This document shows, in pieces, positions 24,655 to 33,354 of a stretch of 64,000 bases of DNA (positions are counted from its first letter, which is position 1; every line of letters begins with the position of its first letter). Made by a program: the position numbers and the translations under genes. This stretch comes from JAJPHW01 sp963771505 (lineage in GTDB: Bacteria; Acidobacteriota; Terriglobia; Terriglobales; Acidobacteriaceae): positions 992,001 to 1,056,000 of the forward strand of contig CAVYTO010000001.1 of assembly GCA_963771505.1 (NCBI GenBank), in the 5' to 3' direction. The notes beneath the pieces were generated by a model, which saw only the letters and a program-made list of their open reading frames with translations, did no database searches and had not been told where the DNA came from.

Positions 24655-27348
24655 ATGATAGGACAGTCGATTTCGCATTACCGAATCAAGAGTCAACTCG
24701 GCAAAGGTGGAATGGGCGTCGTGTATCAGGCACAGGATACGACCCTGGGCCGCGAGGTCGCGTTAAAATTTCTGCCTGCTTCACTGGCCACCGACCAAGG
24801 CGCGTTGGACCGGTTTCTTTTGGAGGCGCGGGCGGCGTCTGCGCTCAATCATCCAAACATCTGCACGATTTACGCGGTCGAAAATGCGGACGGGCAATCG
24901 TTTATCGCAATGGAGTTGCTTGACGGTCAAAGTCTGGACGCACTGCTCGAGCACGGCGGGCTTTCCGTCGACCGCCTTTTGGATATCGGAACGCAATTGG
25001 CCGATGCGCTGGACGCGGCCCACAGCAAGGGAATCGTTCATCGCGACATCAAGCCGGCGAACATTTTTGTGACGCAGCGCGGCCAGGTGAAAGTTCTGGA
25101 TTTCGGATTGGCGAAGCTGACGCAATCCGCCGAAACGGAGACGTTGGGAACAAATGCGAACCTCACCATGCCGGGCTCGACGGTGGGAACGATCGCCTAC
25201 ATGTCGCCGGAGCAGGCGCGAGGCGAACCGCTCGACCCGCGTACGGATTTGTTTTCCCTGGGAGTGGTGCTTTATCAGATGGCAACCGGGCAGATGCCGT
25301 TCAAAGGAAATACGTCGGCGGTAATTTTTCAGGCGATCCTTGATCGCGATCCGATCCCGCCACTGGTGCTCGTTCCCAATCTGCCGCCGAGGTTGCAGGA
25401 AATCATCACCAAGCTGCTGGAGAAAGACCGCGATCTGCGCTATCAATCGGCGGCGGATTTGCGTGGCGACCTAAAGCGCCTCAAGCGCGACAGCGCTCCA
25501 CATGGAAGAATTTCTTCTTCGTCGCATATTCTCGCCGCCACCGGATCTGGGCCAGCCAATTCGGCAGCGAGCGATCACACGAGTGCGGGGAGTTCCGCTG
25601 TGGTCAGCGCGATTCGACAAAACAAAGTGGGATCGGGCGTGACCGCGCTAATCCTGATCGCGGTGGTTGCGGTTGCAGGCTACGGCATTTTTGCATTGCT
25701 GCATCGCAGCCATCCAGTCCCATTCCAGAATGTCTCGGTCAAGAAGGTCACCGACACCGGGACAGCGGTACTGGTGGCAATCTCTCCTGATGGCAAGTAC
25801 ATCATGAATGTCTTGCGCGACAAAGGCCAGCAGAGCCTGTGGCTGCGCAACCTTCCGACGAACAGCAACACGCAGGTGATTCCGCCGCAGCCGACGCATT
25901 ATGTCGCGCTGCGATTCTCGCCTGACGCGAACTATCTTTATTTCGAGCGCAGCGAACCGGGCAGCGACGAACTGAACACTCTGTATCGGGCTCCGGTGTT
26001 GGGCGGCACGCCCGAGAAGCTTATTACAGACATCGACTCTAATATCAGTTTCTCGCCGGATTCACGGCAATTCGTTTATCTGCGCTATAACAGCCCAACG
26101 CTGGGCAGGTTCCGGGTGATCATTCGCAACACGGACTCGTTGGAAGAAAGAATTCTAACGGAGGGCGAGATTTCTTCTGGATTGCAAAGTCCAGTCTGGT
26201 CGCCCGACGGCAAGACCATCGTGTGCACGACGCAGAACGTTCCAAATGCGCTAGGCGGACTGGTAGCGGTGGATGTGGCCAGCGGCGAACGCAAGCTTTT
26301 CGCCAAGTCGGCGACTGCGGGATTCTTTAAACCATTCTGGCTGCCAGATGGCAGCGGGCTTGTTGTGCTTTCGCAAACTAATCACAGCCAAATCGAGATC
26401 GTCAGCTATCCCGATGGAGCGATCCACCCGATTACACGCGATACGAACAGCTATTCCGATGTGAGCGTGGCCAATGACGGGCGAACGCTGGTGGCAGTGA
26501 TGAGCGAAGCGCACTGGGACGCATTTGTGGGGTCCGCGACGGCCAATGCAGGCAACGATCTCAAGCGAGTCACTTCTGGCGCGCCGGTGTACTCTCTCGC
26601 GTGGACTACGGATTCGCAGCTTCTCGGTGCCACGGAAGCGGGACTGATGATGGTCAATCCAGAAACGGGCGCTAGAACGCAGTTGGCCCTCCAGCCCGGC
26701 TATCTGGCAGCGAGCCCTTCGGTATGCGCGAATGGAAAATATCTCGTGTATGTCGGCATTGCGGTCAACGGCCAAACCACCTTCAATCTCTGGCGTATGG
26801 ATGCTGGCGGAGGGAATTTCAAACAACTGACCAAGGGTAAATTTGATGAGACGCCGGCTTGTGCACCCGACGGGCAGTCGGTGGTGTTTCAGGACCAAAC
26901 AAATGACGGCGCATTGAAAAAAGTTTCAATTGAGGGCGGACAATCGCAACAACTGACGGGCCAGCTTAATGCGCCGGGGCTGGATTTTTCGCCGGATGGA
27001 AAATTCGTCGTTTTTGCCCGGTTCTCCCACGCGGGCGAGCACAAGGAAAAACTTTCACTGCTTTCAACGGAATCGGAAAAAGTCAGCACTGAAGTTGATT
27101 TCCAAAAACCGCGTAACAGTGCTGTCCGGTTCGCTCACGATGGCAAGTCGGTGGTTTATTCGTTCAACTCGGATGGAGTCGACAATCTGTGGCAGCAGCC
27201 GCTGGATGGTTCCGCAGGCAAGCAGATCACACACTTTGAAGCGGAATCCATTGGCAATTTCCACTACTCGCTGGACGGCAGCAAAATCGGGATGACGCGC
27301 GGACATACCGATAACGATGTGATCCTGATGCAGGATTCAGCGAAATAA
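24655..27348 (+). CDS. Transmembrane Ser/Thr protein kinase with extracytoplasmic beta-propeller, paralogue
   Basis: 897 residues from the ATG at 24655, preceded by GGAAAG; the frame is open further upstream but that part runs antisense through the DinB-fold gene. The kinase domain shows GKGGMGVVY, ALKFLP, HRDIKPANIF, LDFGLAKL and GTIAYMSPEQARG. The transmembrane helix is TALILIAVVAVAGYGIFALL. The C-terminal half carries TolB-like repeats (ISPDGKYIMNV, FSPDSRQFVYLRY, WSPDGKTIVCTTQ, FSPDGKFVVFARF). Architecture and sequence closely follow the kinase at 20897. A strong terminator follows directly. Confidence 0.94.
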   Translation: MIGQSISHYRIKSQLGKGGMGVVYQAQDTTLGREVALKFLPASLATDQGALDRFLLEARAASALNHPNICTIYAVENADGQSFIAMELLDGQSLDALLEHGGLSVDRLLDIGTQLADALDAAHSKGIVHRDIKPANIFVTQRGQVKVLDFGLAKLTQSAETETLGTNANLTMPGSTVGTIAYMSPEQARGEPLDPRTDLFSLGVVLYQMATGQMPFKGNTSAVIFQAILDRDPIPPLVLVPNLPPRLQEIITKLLEKDRDLRYQSAADLRGDLKRLKRDSAPHGRISSSSHILAATGSGPANSAASDHTSAGSSAVVSAIRQNKVGSGVTALILIAVVAVAGYGIFALLHRSHPVPFQNVSVKKVTDTGTAVLVAISPDGKYIMNVLRDKGQQSLWLRNLPTNSNTQVIPPQPTHYVALRFSPDANYLYFERSEPGSDELNTLYRAPVLGGTPEKLITDIDSNISFSPDSRQFVYLRYNSPTLGRFRVIIRNTDSLEERILTEGEISSGLQSPVWSPDGKTIVCTTQNVPNALGGLVAVDVASGERKLFAKSATAGFFKPFWLPDGSGLVVLSQTNHSQIEIVSYPDGAIHPITRDTNSYSDVSVANDGRTLVAVMSEAHWDAFVGSATANAGNDLKRVTSGAPVYSLAWTTDSQLLGATEAGLMMVNPETGARTQLALQPGYLAASPSVCANGKYLVYVGIAVNGQTTFNLWRMDAGGGNFKQLTKGKFDETPACAPDGQSVVFQDQTNDGALKKVSIEGGQSQQLTGQLNAPGLDFSPDGKFVVFARFSHAGEHKEKLSLLSTESEKVSTEVDFQKPRNSAVRFAHDGKSVVYSFNSDGVDNLWQQPLDGSAGKQITHFEAESIGNFHYSLDGSKIGMTRGHTDNDVILMQDSAK

Positions 27349-27352
27349 AAAG

Positions 27353-27391
27353 CGGGCCGGATCAGGTTGTCGCTGATCCGGCCCGTGTTTT
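27353..27391. terminator. Strong bidirectional terminator
   Basis: A perfect 13-bp stem (cgggccggatcag / ctgatccggcccg) with a 7-nt loop is flanked by A-rich bases before and tgttttgtt after. It sits 4 bp after the kinase stop and can also end the converging WxxGxW gene. Confidence 0.9.
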
Positions 27392-27409
27392 GTTCGAGCT
27401 CCCGACGTT

Positions 27410-28621
27410 CTACCTGTGAGGTGGAGCTTCAGGACGCGGCGCAGGTTCCGGAGCCGGGTGAGGCGCGGGCTGCCTGCTCTGAACGCGCTGCTGTTGCTGC
27501 TCGTGTCTTTGTTCCATCTGCTGCGTCTGCTGCGCATGCTTCTGCTCAACTTGCTGACGCTTCGCGTCGTTGGCATTCTGCTGCGCCATCCGCTGGTGGT
27601 CCTGCTCTTGTTTCTGCTGAAGCTTGGCGTGTTCCTGATTCTGTTTTTCCGCCAGCTTTTGTTGTTGCTGCTGATACTTCTGGTCCATTTGAGCGTTACC
27701 CGTGTTGGGGGCGGCCGGTCTCGCATGGGGCTGAAGGTCCTTTGCGTCATGTGGGTTGCCGGGACGGGGGACATTGTTCTGCGCCGGTGCACCGGGGCGG
27801 GGAACGTTATTGCTATTGGCTTCAGGGCGGCCGGGCTCGTTGGCACGTGGAGCGGCTGCGTTGACTGGACGAGCATTGGCTGGCGGAGCATGATACGTGC
27901 CTCCCGCAGCTTTTGCAGGGATTGCGCCTCGAGTGAGTTCTCCGGCGCGAGCGGTCGCTGCGATCGGAGGACGACCGTGGTTAGCGGAAGCCTTCAGCTC
28001 CGGGTTCGCTCGAGCTGCCTGGACATGCTGCTGTTGCGCAGCTACTGGAGGAATGTGCCGTTCCTGCGCTACAGCTTCCTGCTGGGGAGTTGCCCGCGCG
28101 GTGATTCCCCCGTTGCCGCCGTTATAGCTTACCCGGTTGATCGTGGTGTTGTTGTTGATGACGGTGGTGTTGTAGGTGTTGTGAATGTTGGTGACATTTA
28201 CGTTGTTGACTGTGCGGTTGTAGGCAAAATGGTCGCCTTCCCAGCGTCCGCCTTCATAGCCTTCGCCGGTGTAGCCGAATCCGTAGTTGATTCCGCCGTA
28301 GAAACCAATGTGCGGACCCCAATAGCCTTGGTGGAAAATGAAGGCTTCTCCGCCCCATCCCCACCAGCCCGGGGTCCATAGATAACCCACTTGAGGAGCT
28401 TCAATCCAGGTGCCGGGGACCCAATAATAATCGTCGCCATCCCATGCCCAATAACCCGGGGTCCAGATGTAGCCGTCGCCCGGACATTCAGGCTGCTCAT
28501 ACACCGGAAGGGCTGGGGGACCGAAAGAAACTGAAATTCCAATTTGACCAAAAGCGGCTGAAGACAAAATCAGCATCACGAAACCGAACAGTAGAGCCCT
28601 ACTTGCTCGAATCAATCGCAT
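27410..28621 (-). CDS. Exported WxxGxW-repeat protein with Gln-rich coiled-coil tail
   Basis: 403 residues with a signal peptide (LLFGFVMLILSSAAFGQ). Residues 45-110 carry four or five copies of the YxWxPGYW repeat (GYIWTPGYWAWDGDDYYW, VGYLWTPGWWGWGG, GYWGPHIGF), a family common in soil bacteria and thought to be envelope-associated. An Asn/Thr-rich stretch (NVTNIHNTYNTTVINNNTT) follows, then a Pro/Ala-rich linker and a strongly biased Q/K/E/H tail (QQQQQKLAEKQNQEHAKLQQ and onward) that should be helical and extended. The tail could span the periplasm or bind polymer. Function is unknown. It converges on the second kinase gene, sharing its terminator. Confidence 0.85.
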   Translation of the reverse strand: MRLIRASRALLFGFVMLILSSAAFGQIGISVSFGPPALPVYEQPECPGDGYIWTPGYWAWDGDDYYWVPGTWIEAPQVGYLWTPGWWGWGGEAFIFHQGYWGPHIGFYGGINYGFGYTGEGYEGGRWEGDHFAYNRTVNNVNVTNIHNTYNTTVINNNTTINRVSYNGGNGGITARATPQQEAVAQERHIPPVAAQQQHVQAARANPELKASANHGRPPIAATARAGELTRGAIPAKAAGGTYHAPPANARPVNAAAPRANEPGRPEANSNNVPRPGAPAQNNVPRPGNPHDAKDLQPHARPAAPNTGNAQMDQKYQQQQQKLAEKQNQEHAKLQQKQEQDHQRMAQQNANDAKRQQVEQKHAQQTQQMEQRHEQQQQRVQSRQPAPHPAPEPAPRPEAPPHR

Positions 28622-28744
28622 GTGTTTTCTCCTGTCGCAAACCGAACTTTAGTTGCCATTATCGGGAACTGCGTTGTATCAACCCTGGATGGCGAAGTAT
28701 GTTCCGGGGCTTCGCATGTGTATAACCTGAAACGCTTTTGGAAA

Positions 28745-29923
28745 TTATTTCCCTTTGTACGTTCGTGGCGAACCCACCCCGGCGCATAAATCCCAACCCA
28801 CGACGCAACTGGGATCGCCGGTGGTGATGTCGAAGAACGCAGCTTTGTATTGCTGCGGGTTTCCATATTCTTTATAGATCGCAGTCAATTCCTGATTGGT
28901 GGATTTCGCTAGGTGTCCTGCGGCGTTCACGATCCCCGCGAATGTAGGCGAAGCCCAACTGGTGCCGCCGACTTCGGTCCAGCCCTGCAAATAAATGGCT
29001 GCGCAACAAAAGTCCGACGCAACATCGGGATATCCGCGCTGCGTGCCGACCAGGTTGGAAATGATGGCTTGATAGCTGGGAATGGTTTCGTACGGGCTAA
29101 TGTCACCGCCGCCGCCGCCATAGGTTTCGCTGACGAAATTACCGTTCCGGTCGCGATTGAAAAAAGTTCCGCCGACCGAAACCACGTTGGGCGATGCGGC
29201 CGGATGCGATGAGACATTGAGGCCGGAATCGCCACTGGCGGCGAAGTACACGACACCGGGCGCGGTGAAGTATTTGTCGAAATTGACTTCGGTGGGGAAC
29301 TCTGGAATGCCCCAGCTCATGCTGACGACGCCGCCGCCATTTTGCGAAACGAGTCTTCCGGCTACCGCGACAGCTTGCCATGTGGGATCGGTGTTGATTT
29401 GAACCGATTCAACCAGAAATAGCTTGGCCTTGGGCGCCATGGCGTGGGCCCATTCAATGTCGAGAGCTTCTTCGGTTTCCCATCCGCCATAAACCGGGGG
29501 CTTGGTGCCGTTCGCGTAGACAACCTTGAAGTCCGCGTCTGGAAGTCCGAACTGCATTGAGAAGGCGTGCAGGTCAGCGACAGCCGACGGATAATCTCCA
29601 GCGTCAACGATGGCGATCGCGCCTACGCCGCCGGTGGGAACGGCGGTGCTGGTCGAAATCGGGCACCCGGTCGGTCCGGCCACTAGTTGATAGACGCAGG
29701 CCAACGATCCCGGAGTTTCTGCGCCAGCGGGCGGGCCCGACTGAGGTTCGCCTGATCCGACGACGAAATAGTTGGTGTGCATCCGGCCGGGGTGGGGAAT
29801 GCTCGATTCAGGAATAGTGACTTTTTGTCCGTTATACGTGCTCTCGATGGACTGGGAAAAGCCCTGCGGAACCAGGGCGAGGGCAATCATTGCGGCGGAA
29901 CAAAATAAGCGAGGACGTCTCAT
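28745..29923 (-). CDS. Exported sedolisin (S53) family serine-carboxyl peptidase
   Basis: 392 residues from the ATG at 29923, which has AAGGAG seven bases upstream; an ATG-like start 11 codons earlier lacks this. The signal peptide is AAMIALALVPQGFSQ. The catalytic residues of S53 are visible: E151 and D155 in TEEALDIEWAHAM, D232 in AASGDSG, and S322 in GGTSWASP. FFDITTGDPS and GWDLCAGVGSP match the calcium-binding C-terminal segment, though some ligands look changed. The usual N-terminal propeptide of about 180 residues is reduced to 80 or so. The enzyme probably degrades protein outside the cell at acid pH. Confidence 0.9.
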   Translation of the reverse strand: MRRPRLFCSAAMIALALVPQGFSQSIESTYNGQKVTIPESSIPHPGRMHTNYFVVGSGEPQSGPPAGAETPGSLACVYQLVAGPTGCPISTSTAVPTGGVGAIAIVDAGDYPSAVADLHAFSMQFGLPDADFKVVYANGTKPPVYGGWETEEALDIEWAHAMAPKAKLFLVESVQINTDPTWQAVAVAGRLVSQNGGGVVSMSWGIPEFPTEVNFDKYFTAPGVVYFAASGDSGLNVSSHPAASPNVVSVGGTFFNRDRNGNFVSETYGGGGGDISPYETIPSYQAIISNLVGTQRGYPDVASDFCCAAIYLQGWTEVGGTSWASPTFAGIVNAAGHLAKSTNQELTAIYKEYGNPQQYKAAFFDITTGDPSCVVGWDLCAGVGSPRTYKGK

Positions 29924-30042
29924 GGCAATCTCCTTGAAAGTCGAGGGTGAACTCACAGACAGCTGGGGATCGGAGCCATCCGCGTCCTCAAGAGTCTATC
30001 CCAAAGGAGGGGAGTTGTAAGGATTGAGGATTCTTAAGTCCG

Positions 30043-30273
30043 TCAGTCGGCGGGCTGGGGACACGAGTCGTCCAAGTGCCAGAAGGCGCCTTCCTGCGTG
30101 AGCTTGTCGAGCTCGGCCCGCGCGTGCGCGATCAGCTGCGAGGCGTAGCGCTTGGCGGATTGTTGGTTTTCAATTGCGAGCGGGGCAACGCGCAAGGCTA
30201 ATAATGGAGCATCTGCTTCCAACATGCGCACGAGTCTTTGCGCGCGATCGATTTTGACGGCAACGGGCAGCAT
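30043..30273 (-). CDS. Small hypothetical protein
   Basis: 76 residues from the ATG at 30273, which follows AAGGAAAGGA; a longer frame reaches back across the folK start and is less likely. The protein is a single helical unit: MLPVAVKIDRAQRLVRMLEA, then KRYASQLIAHARAELDKLTQ and an acidic C-terminus HLDDSCPQPAD. No membrane segment or known motif. It is divergent from folK with 133 bp between. Confidence 0.55.
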   Translation of the reverse strand: MLPVAVKIDRAQRLVRMLEADAPLLALRVAPLAIENQQSAKRYASQLIAHARAELDKLTQEGAFWHLDDSCPQPAD

Positions 30274-30406
30274 CTGAACGATTCCTTTCCTTAATTGGCT
30301 GGGATGTTCTGCGATTGTGCCGTCTGGCGGCAATGAGGACAAGTCACAACCTAGATTCGTCGGGAAAGTTGAATCTTGACGCGGGAAACTGCGATAGTGC
30401 AGACGA

Positions 30407-30922
30407 ATGGTGAACACGGCTTATCTTTCTTTAGGGTCGAACATCGGGGATCGCCAGGGCAACCTGTTAACAGCGATTGGACAACTGGCGAAGCTGGGCT
30501 ATATCGCCGCGCTCTCGTCTTTCTACGAGACCGAGCCTGTTGAGTTCACCGAGCAACCGTGGTTTTTGAATTGCGTGATCGCGCTCGAAACGGAGTCATC
30601 GCCACAAGATTTGTTGGCATATTCGTTAGCCATCGAGCAGAGCATGGGTCGGCATCGCTGCGAAAAGAAAGGTCCGCGCAATATCGACCTGGACATTCTG
30701 TTGTTCGGCGATTTGATTCTTGAGAGCGCGGAGCTGACGATTCCTCATCCATCCATGCATGAGAGACGGTTCGTGCTGGAACCGCTTGCGCAAATCGCGC
30801 CGGAGGTTCTTCACCCGCTGCTCAACCAGACCATTCTGCAATTGAGAGATGCGCTGGCATCTGGTCAGGAAGTGAGAAGGGTCGAGCGCATTCAGAATTT
30901 GCCCGACCCTACGGAACGATGA
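30407..30922 (+). CDS. folK: 2-amino-4-hydroxy-6-hydroxymethyldihydropteridine pyrophosphokinase
   Basis: 171 residues, standard HPPK length. LSLGSNIGDRQGNL is the N-terminal signature, SSFYETEPVEFTEQPWFLNCV is the substrate loop, and KGPRNIDLDILLFGD holds the paired aspartates that bind magnesium and ATP. HPSMHERRFVLEPLAQIAP is the conserved C-terminal segment. The enzyme transfers pyrophosphate from ATP to the pterin in folate synthesis. No folB or folP is adjacent. Its last 14 bases overlap the converging gene at 30909. Confidence 0.95.
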   Translation: MVNTAYLSLGSNIGDRQGNLLTAIGQLAKLGYIAALSSFYETEPVEFTEQPWFLNCVIALETESSPQDLLAYSLAIEQSMGRHRCEKKGPRNIDLDILLFGDLILESAELTIPHPSMHERRFVLEPLAQIAPEVLHPLLNQTILQLRDALASGQEVRRVERIQNLPDPTER

Positions 30923-31565
30923 TCTGCCCGGAGACTTCTCCTGCGCCAGCGATTGCGGGCGTTGGCTCGGGCAATTGGCTGATGAGAAAGTCCCGAAAGC
31001 CGCGTGCTTTGGGCCTTCCCGACGAACGGGAATATCCGAGGCGAACCAGAAATACTAAGGCACGCAGCACGTCGAAATCCTGAAGACGCGAATGTCCCAT
31101 GTGTTTCAATTCAGCCCCGCGAAATTCCTTGATCATGAGTTGCAGTTCGCCGCGAATCGCCGCCTGGGTCTGACTCGCATTGGGAGTTTCGTACACCAAT
31201 CCTGAGTTCACGAGCGTGTTGTAGCTTTCGCACAGCCCCCCGATCGCGCTCAGCAGATCGCGGTCGCGGATGGATGCATCGGACCGCGATGTTTTGGCGA
31301 GAGCGAAACTCAATCCGGTGAGCAGATGTTCGTGCTCGTACATGAAGCTTTCGTTGACTTCGATATCGAGAAACAAGAGCTTGGGGTCGAGATCGTCCAC
31401 TGTGCGCGGCTTTTCGTGCTCACGGGCCTGCAGGAGGTAAACGCAATCGCTCGGGCAATCGAGGGTGACTTCGCGCTGTTCGCCGCAACATTGCGGGCAG
31501 ATGCGACCGTGAACGGCGGGACAAAAGCGTTTTTCTTTACGGGTGTTGCAAATGGCGCAGGCCAA
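30909..31565 (-). CDS. Cysteine-cluster protein of unknown function
   Basis: 218 residues if started at the TTG at 31565, which has GAGGAA six bases upstream; a GTG at 31592 is the alternative. The N-terminal 40 residues carry a cysteine cluster: CAICNTRKEKRFCP, GRICPQCCGEQRE and LDCPSDC, enough to bind one or two zinc ions or an iron-sulfur cluster. The rest is helical (RDLLSAIGGLCESYNTLVNS, AAIRGELQLMIKEFRG) and ends RGFRDFLISQL. I do not recognise a named family. No membrane segment. It overlaps the folK 3' end by 14 bp in convergent orientation, so readthrough of one would make antisense RNA to the other. Confidence 0.65.
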   Translation of the reverse strand: MACAICNTRKEKRFCPAVHGRICPQCCGEQREVTLDCPSDCVYLLQAREHEKPRTVDDLDPKLLFLDIEVNESFMYEHEHLLTGLSFALAKTSRSDASIRDRDLLSAIGGLCESYNTLVNSGLVYETPNASQTQAAIRGELQLMIKEFRGAELKHMGHSRLQDFDVLRALVFLVRLGYSRSSGRPKARGFRDFLISQLPEPTPAIAGAGEVSGQIIVP

Positions 31566-31815
31566 TGAACATTCCTCAGCTTGAATTATCACACGGTGTA
31601 CTTCTCAGGACGCGCAAGACAAAACTCTCAAAGGTGCTTAAAAGCAGGATTTTCAGAGCCAGAGTCGCCTGGAAACCCTAATTTTGTGGTCTTTTGTGGT
31701 TCCAATCTCGGAAATCCCGCATAAAATGCGGTTACTTCGCTTCTTTTCCACAACCGCGAGGTATAAGATGGCTTTCATCGCAAGAAAATCCAAAGACAAT
31801 TCACGAGGAGGATTC

Positions 31816-32115
31816 ATGGCTTCAGGTATGACCAAGACCCAACTGGTCCGACATTTGGCAGAAAAGCTGGAAACCAACAACAAGACGATCGCGTCATTTC
31901 TCGAACACCTCAGCGACACCGCAGTCAAAGAAACGAAGAAGAACGGCGTGTTCGTTGTGCCGGGTCTGGGACGTTTGGTGAAAGCGCATCGCAAAGCGCG
32001 TCTGGGACGTAATCCGCAAACCGGCGAGCCGATTCAGATCAAGGCGAAGACCGTTGTGAAGTTCCGCGTCGCCAAGGCCACGAAAGACGCCATCGCGCCT
32101 CCCGCAAAGAAGTAG
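31816..32115 (+). CDS. HU/IHF family DNA-binding protein
   Basis: 99 residues from the ATG at 31816, placed by GAGGAGG four to five bases upstream; two earlier in-frame ATGs lack such a site. MTKTQLVRHLAEKLETNNKT and TIASFLEHLSDTAVKETKKN form the helical dimer core, GVFVVPGLGRLVKAHRKARL and RNPQTGEPIQIKAKTVVKF match the HU arm, with GRNPxTGE intact and the Pro at the tip retained. It is a small nucleoid protein that bends or coats DNA. The C-terminus is Lys/Ala-rich (ATKDAIAPPAKK). A clear terminator follows. Confidence 0.92.
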   Translation: MASGMTKTQLVRHLAEKLETNNKTIASFLEHLSDTAVKETKKNGVFVVPGLGRLVKAHRKARLGRNPQTGEPIQIKAKTVVKFRVAKATKDAIAPPAKK

Positions 32116-32137
32116 TTTTTTGTTTTGAAAATTAAAG

Positions 32138-32175
32138 AGGCCGGCCACGGTTGATTGAAACGGGCCGGCCTTTTA
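32138..32175. terminator. Bidirectional terminator after the HU gene
   Basis: A 9-bp stem (aggccggcc / ggccggcct) with a 16-nt loop is followed by ttttacc and preceded by an A-rich run. It serves the HU gene and probably the converging RidA gene. Confidence 0.82.
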
Positions 32176-32187
32176 CCTTGCGCGGAC

Positions 32188-32580
32188 TTACCGTTCGGCG
32201 AGGCAGGCGTCAGCTTCAATCTCCACGAGAATTTCCGGAGAAACCAACGCGCTGATCTCGATCATCGAAGTGGCGGGGCGGATGTCGGCAAAAAACTCCG
32301 CGTGAGCCTTGCCGACGCTTTCCCACTGCGTGATGTCGGTGACGTAGATTCGGGTCCTCACGACGTCTTTCATGCTGGCCCCTGCTTTGGTCAAGGCGGC
32401 CTCGATATTCTTGAGGACCTGAACTGACTGCGCGTAGATATCTCCCTTGCCCACAATGCTGCCATCTAAAGAAGTCGCGGTGGTGCCCGAAACCCAGACG
32501 TTGGAGCCCACCCTGACTGCACGCGAGTAACCGACGATAGGCTCCCACCTGGTTCCGGTGGAGATGTTGATTCGTGGCAT
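32188..32580 (-). CDS. RidA/YjgF family protein
   Basis: 130 residues covering one YjgF/RidA domain. VGSNVWVSGTTATSLDGS, KNIEAALTKAGASMKDVVRT, RIYVTDITQWESVGKAH and FFADIRPATSMIEISALVSP are the family segments; R in IRPATS corresponds to the arginine that binds the keto group in active RidA. RidA removes reactive 2-aminoacrylate and other enamines in the cytoplasm as a trimer. The final EIEADACLAER replaces the usual VEIEAIA end. The ATG has GAGGAGGG upstream. Other family members have lost deaminase activity, so the substrate is not certain. Confidence 0.88.
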   Translation of the reverse strand: MPRINISTGTRWEPIVGYSRAVRVGSNVWVSGTTATSLDGSIVGKGDIYAQSVQVLKNIEAALTKAGASMKDVVRTRIYVTDITQWESVGKAHAEFFADIRPATSMIEISALVSPEILVEIEADACLAER

Positions 32581-32802
32581 TTGCCCTCCTCGTGAAAGGT
32601 TAGCACTCAGTGAAACCGGTTGCTGATTGTGGTTTTTGGGCTGAATCCAATGGCCGCGCTCGACTTGGAACGCATCTCATGTTGACGAGATCGCCGGTGA
32701 CCCGCAGCGTTTACGAAAGTTACCTTGCGCAGTGGTCGCCCGCAGGATAAGTATCGAGTCAAGGTATTTGAAGGGTTTTGCGGATCGAGAGGTGATACCG
32801 CA

Positions 32803-33354
32803 GTGATTCCGGAGTCGCATCCGTTGCAGGAACTGTTCGTGGAACTGGTGGGGCGCCACTATGCCGAAGAGATCGGCATTCGCGATCCGCAGATCGTTGC
32901 CTACGTCGCGCATCTGCTAGCCGAATTTTGCGAGATGGACCAGCTTTTCAAGATTCGAGATGAAGCGAACCGGCCGCTGACGGACATTGGTGAGATGCTG
33001 ATCGAGTCGAACCCCGTGTTCGGGCCCGCGCCGTCGTTTGATCGCGAACGTCAGGTGCGCAAGCACATCGGCGATTACACCTTGTTCTTTGCCGGTATGT
33101 TTCCCGAGAGTATCAATCGCTTCCGCTTGCGGCGAAATCGTGTGGAGAACTTTGTTGACTGGGTGCATGCGGGAAAAGAGAGCTATTACATCGTCAGCAA
33201 ATTCGAGCATTTCGAATACGAGAAAGTCGCCCCGCTATTCGGAAAGCTTTCCAACCATTTTGAGCAGTGTGTTTTCGGATTGAACATGGTGAAGAACGAT
33301 TTGCAAGAGATGCAGCATCCGATTACGCGGCGGGCAAACGAATTTCTGACCTAG
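32803..33354 (+). CDS. Hypothetical helical protein, 183 aa
   Basis: I choose the GTG at 32803 (VIPESHPLQEL), with GAGAGGTGA ten bases upstream; a TTG at 32725 would add 26 residues of unlikely sequence. The protein is mostly helical and charged: FVELVGRHYAEEIGIRDPQ, VAYVAHLLAEFCEMDQLFKI, a loop ESNPVFGPAPSFDRERQV, then DYTLFFAGMFPESINRF and FEHFEYEKVAPLFGKLSNHF. No membrane segment. I do not recognise the family. It ends directly before the converging rsmD gene. Confidence 0.65.
   Translation: MIPESHPLQELFVELVGRHYAEEIGIRDPQIVAYVAHLLAEFCEMDQLFKIRDEANRPLTDIGEMLIESNPVFGPAPSFDRERQVRKHIGDYTLFFAGMFPESINRFRLRRNRVENFVDWVHAGKESYYIVSKFEHFEYEKVAPLFGKLSNHFEQCVFGLNMVKNDLQEMQHPITRRANEFLT

Noticed and set aside
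27416..28381. 321-codon hydrophobic open frame on the plus strand
   Set aside because: Antisense to the WxxGxW/Q-rich gene; the Leu-rich product is the mirror of Gln-rich codons.
31684..31815. N-terminal extension of the HU-like protein (in-frame ATGs at 31768 and before)
   Set aside because: The strong GAGGAGG site sits just before 31816, where the HU family begins.
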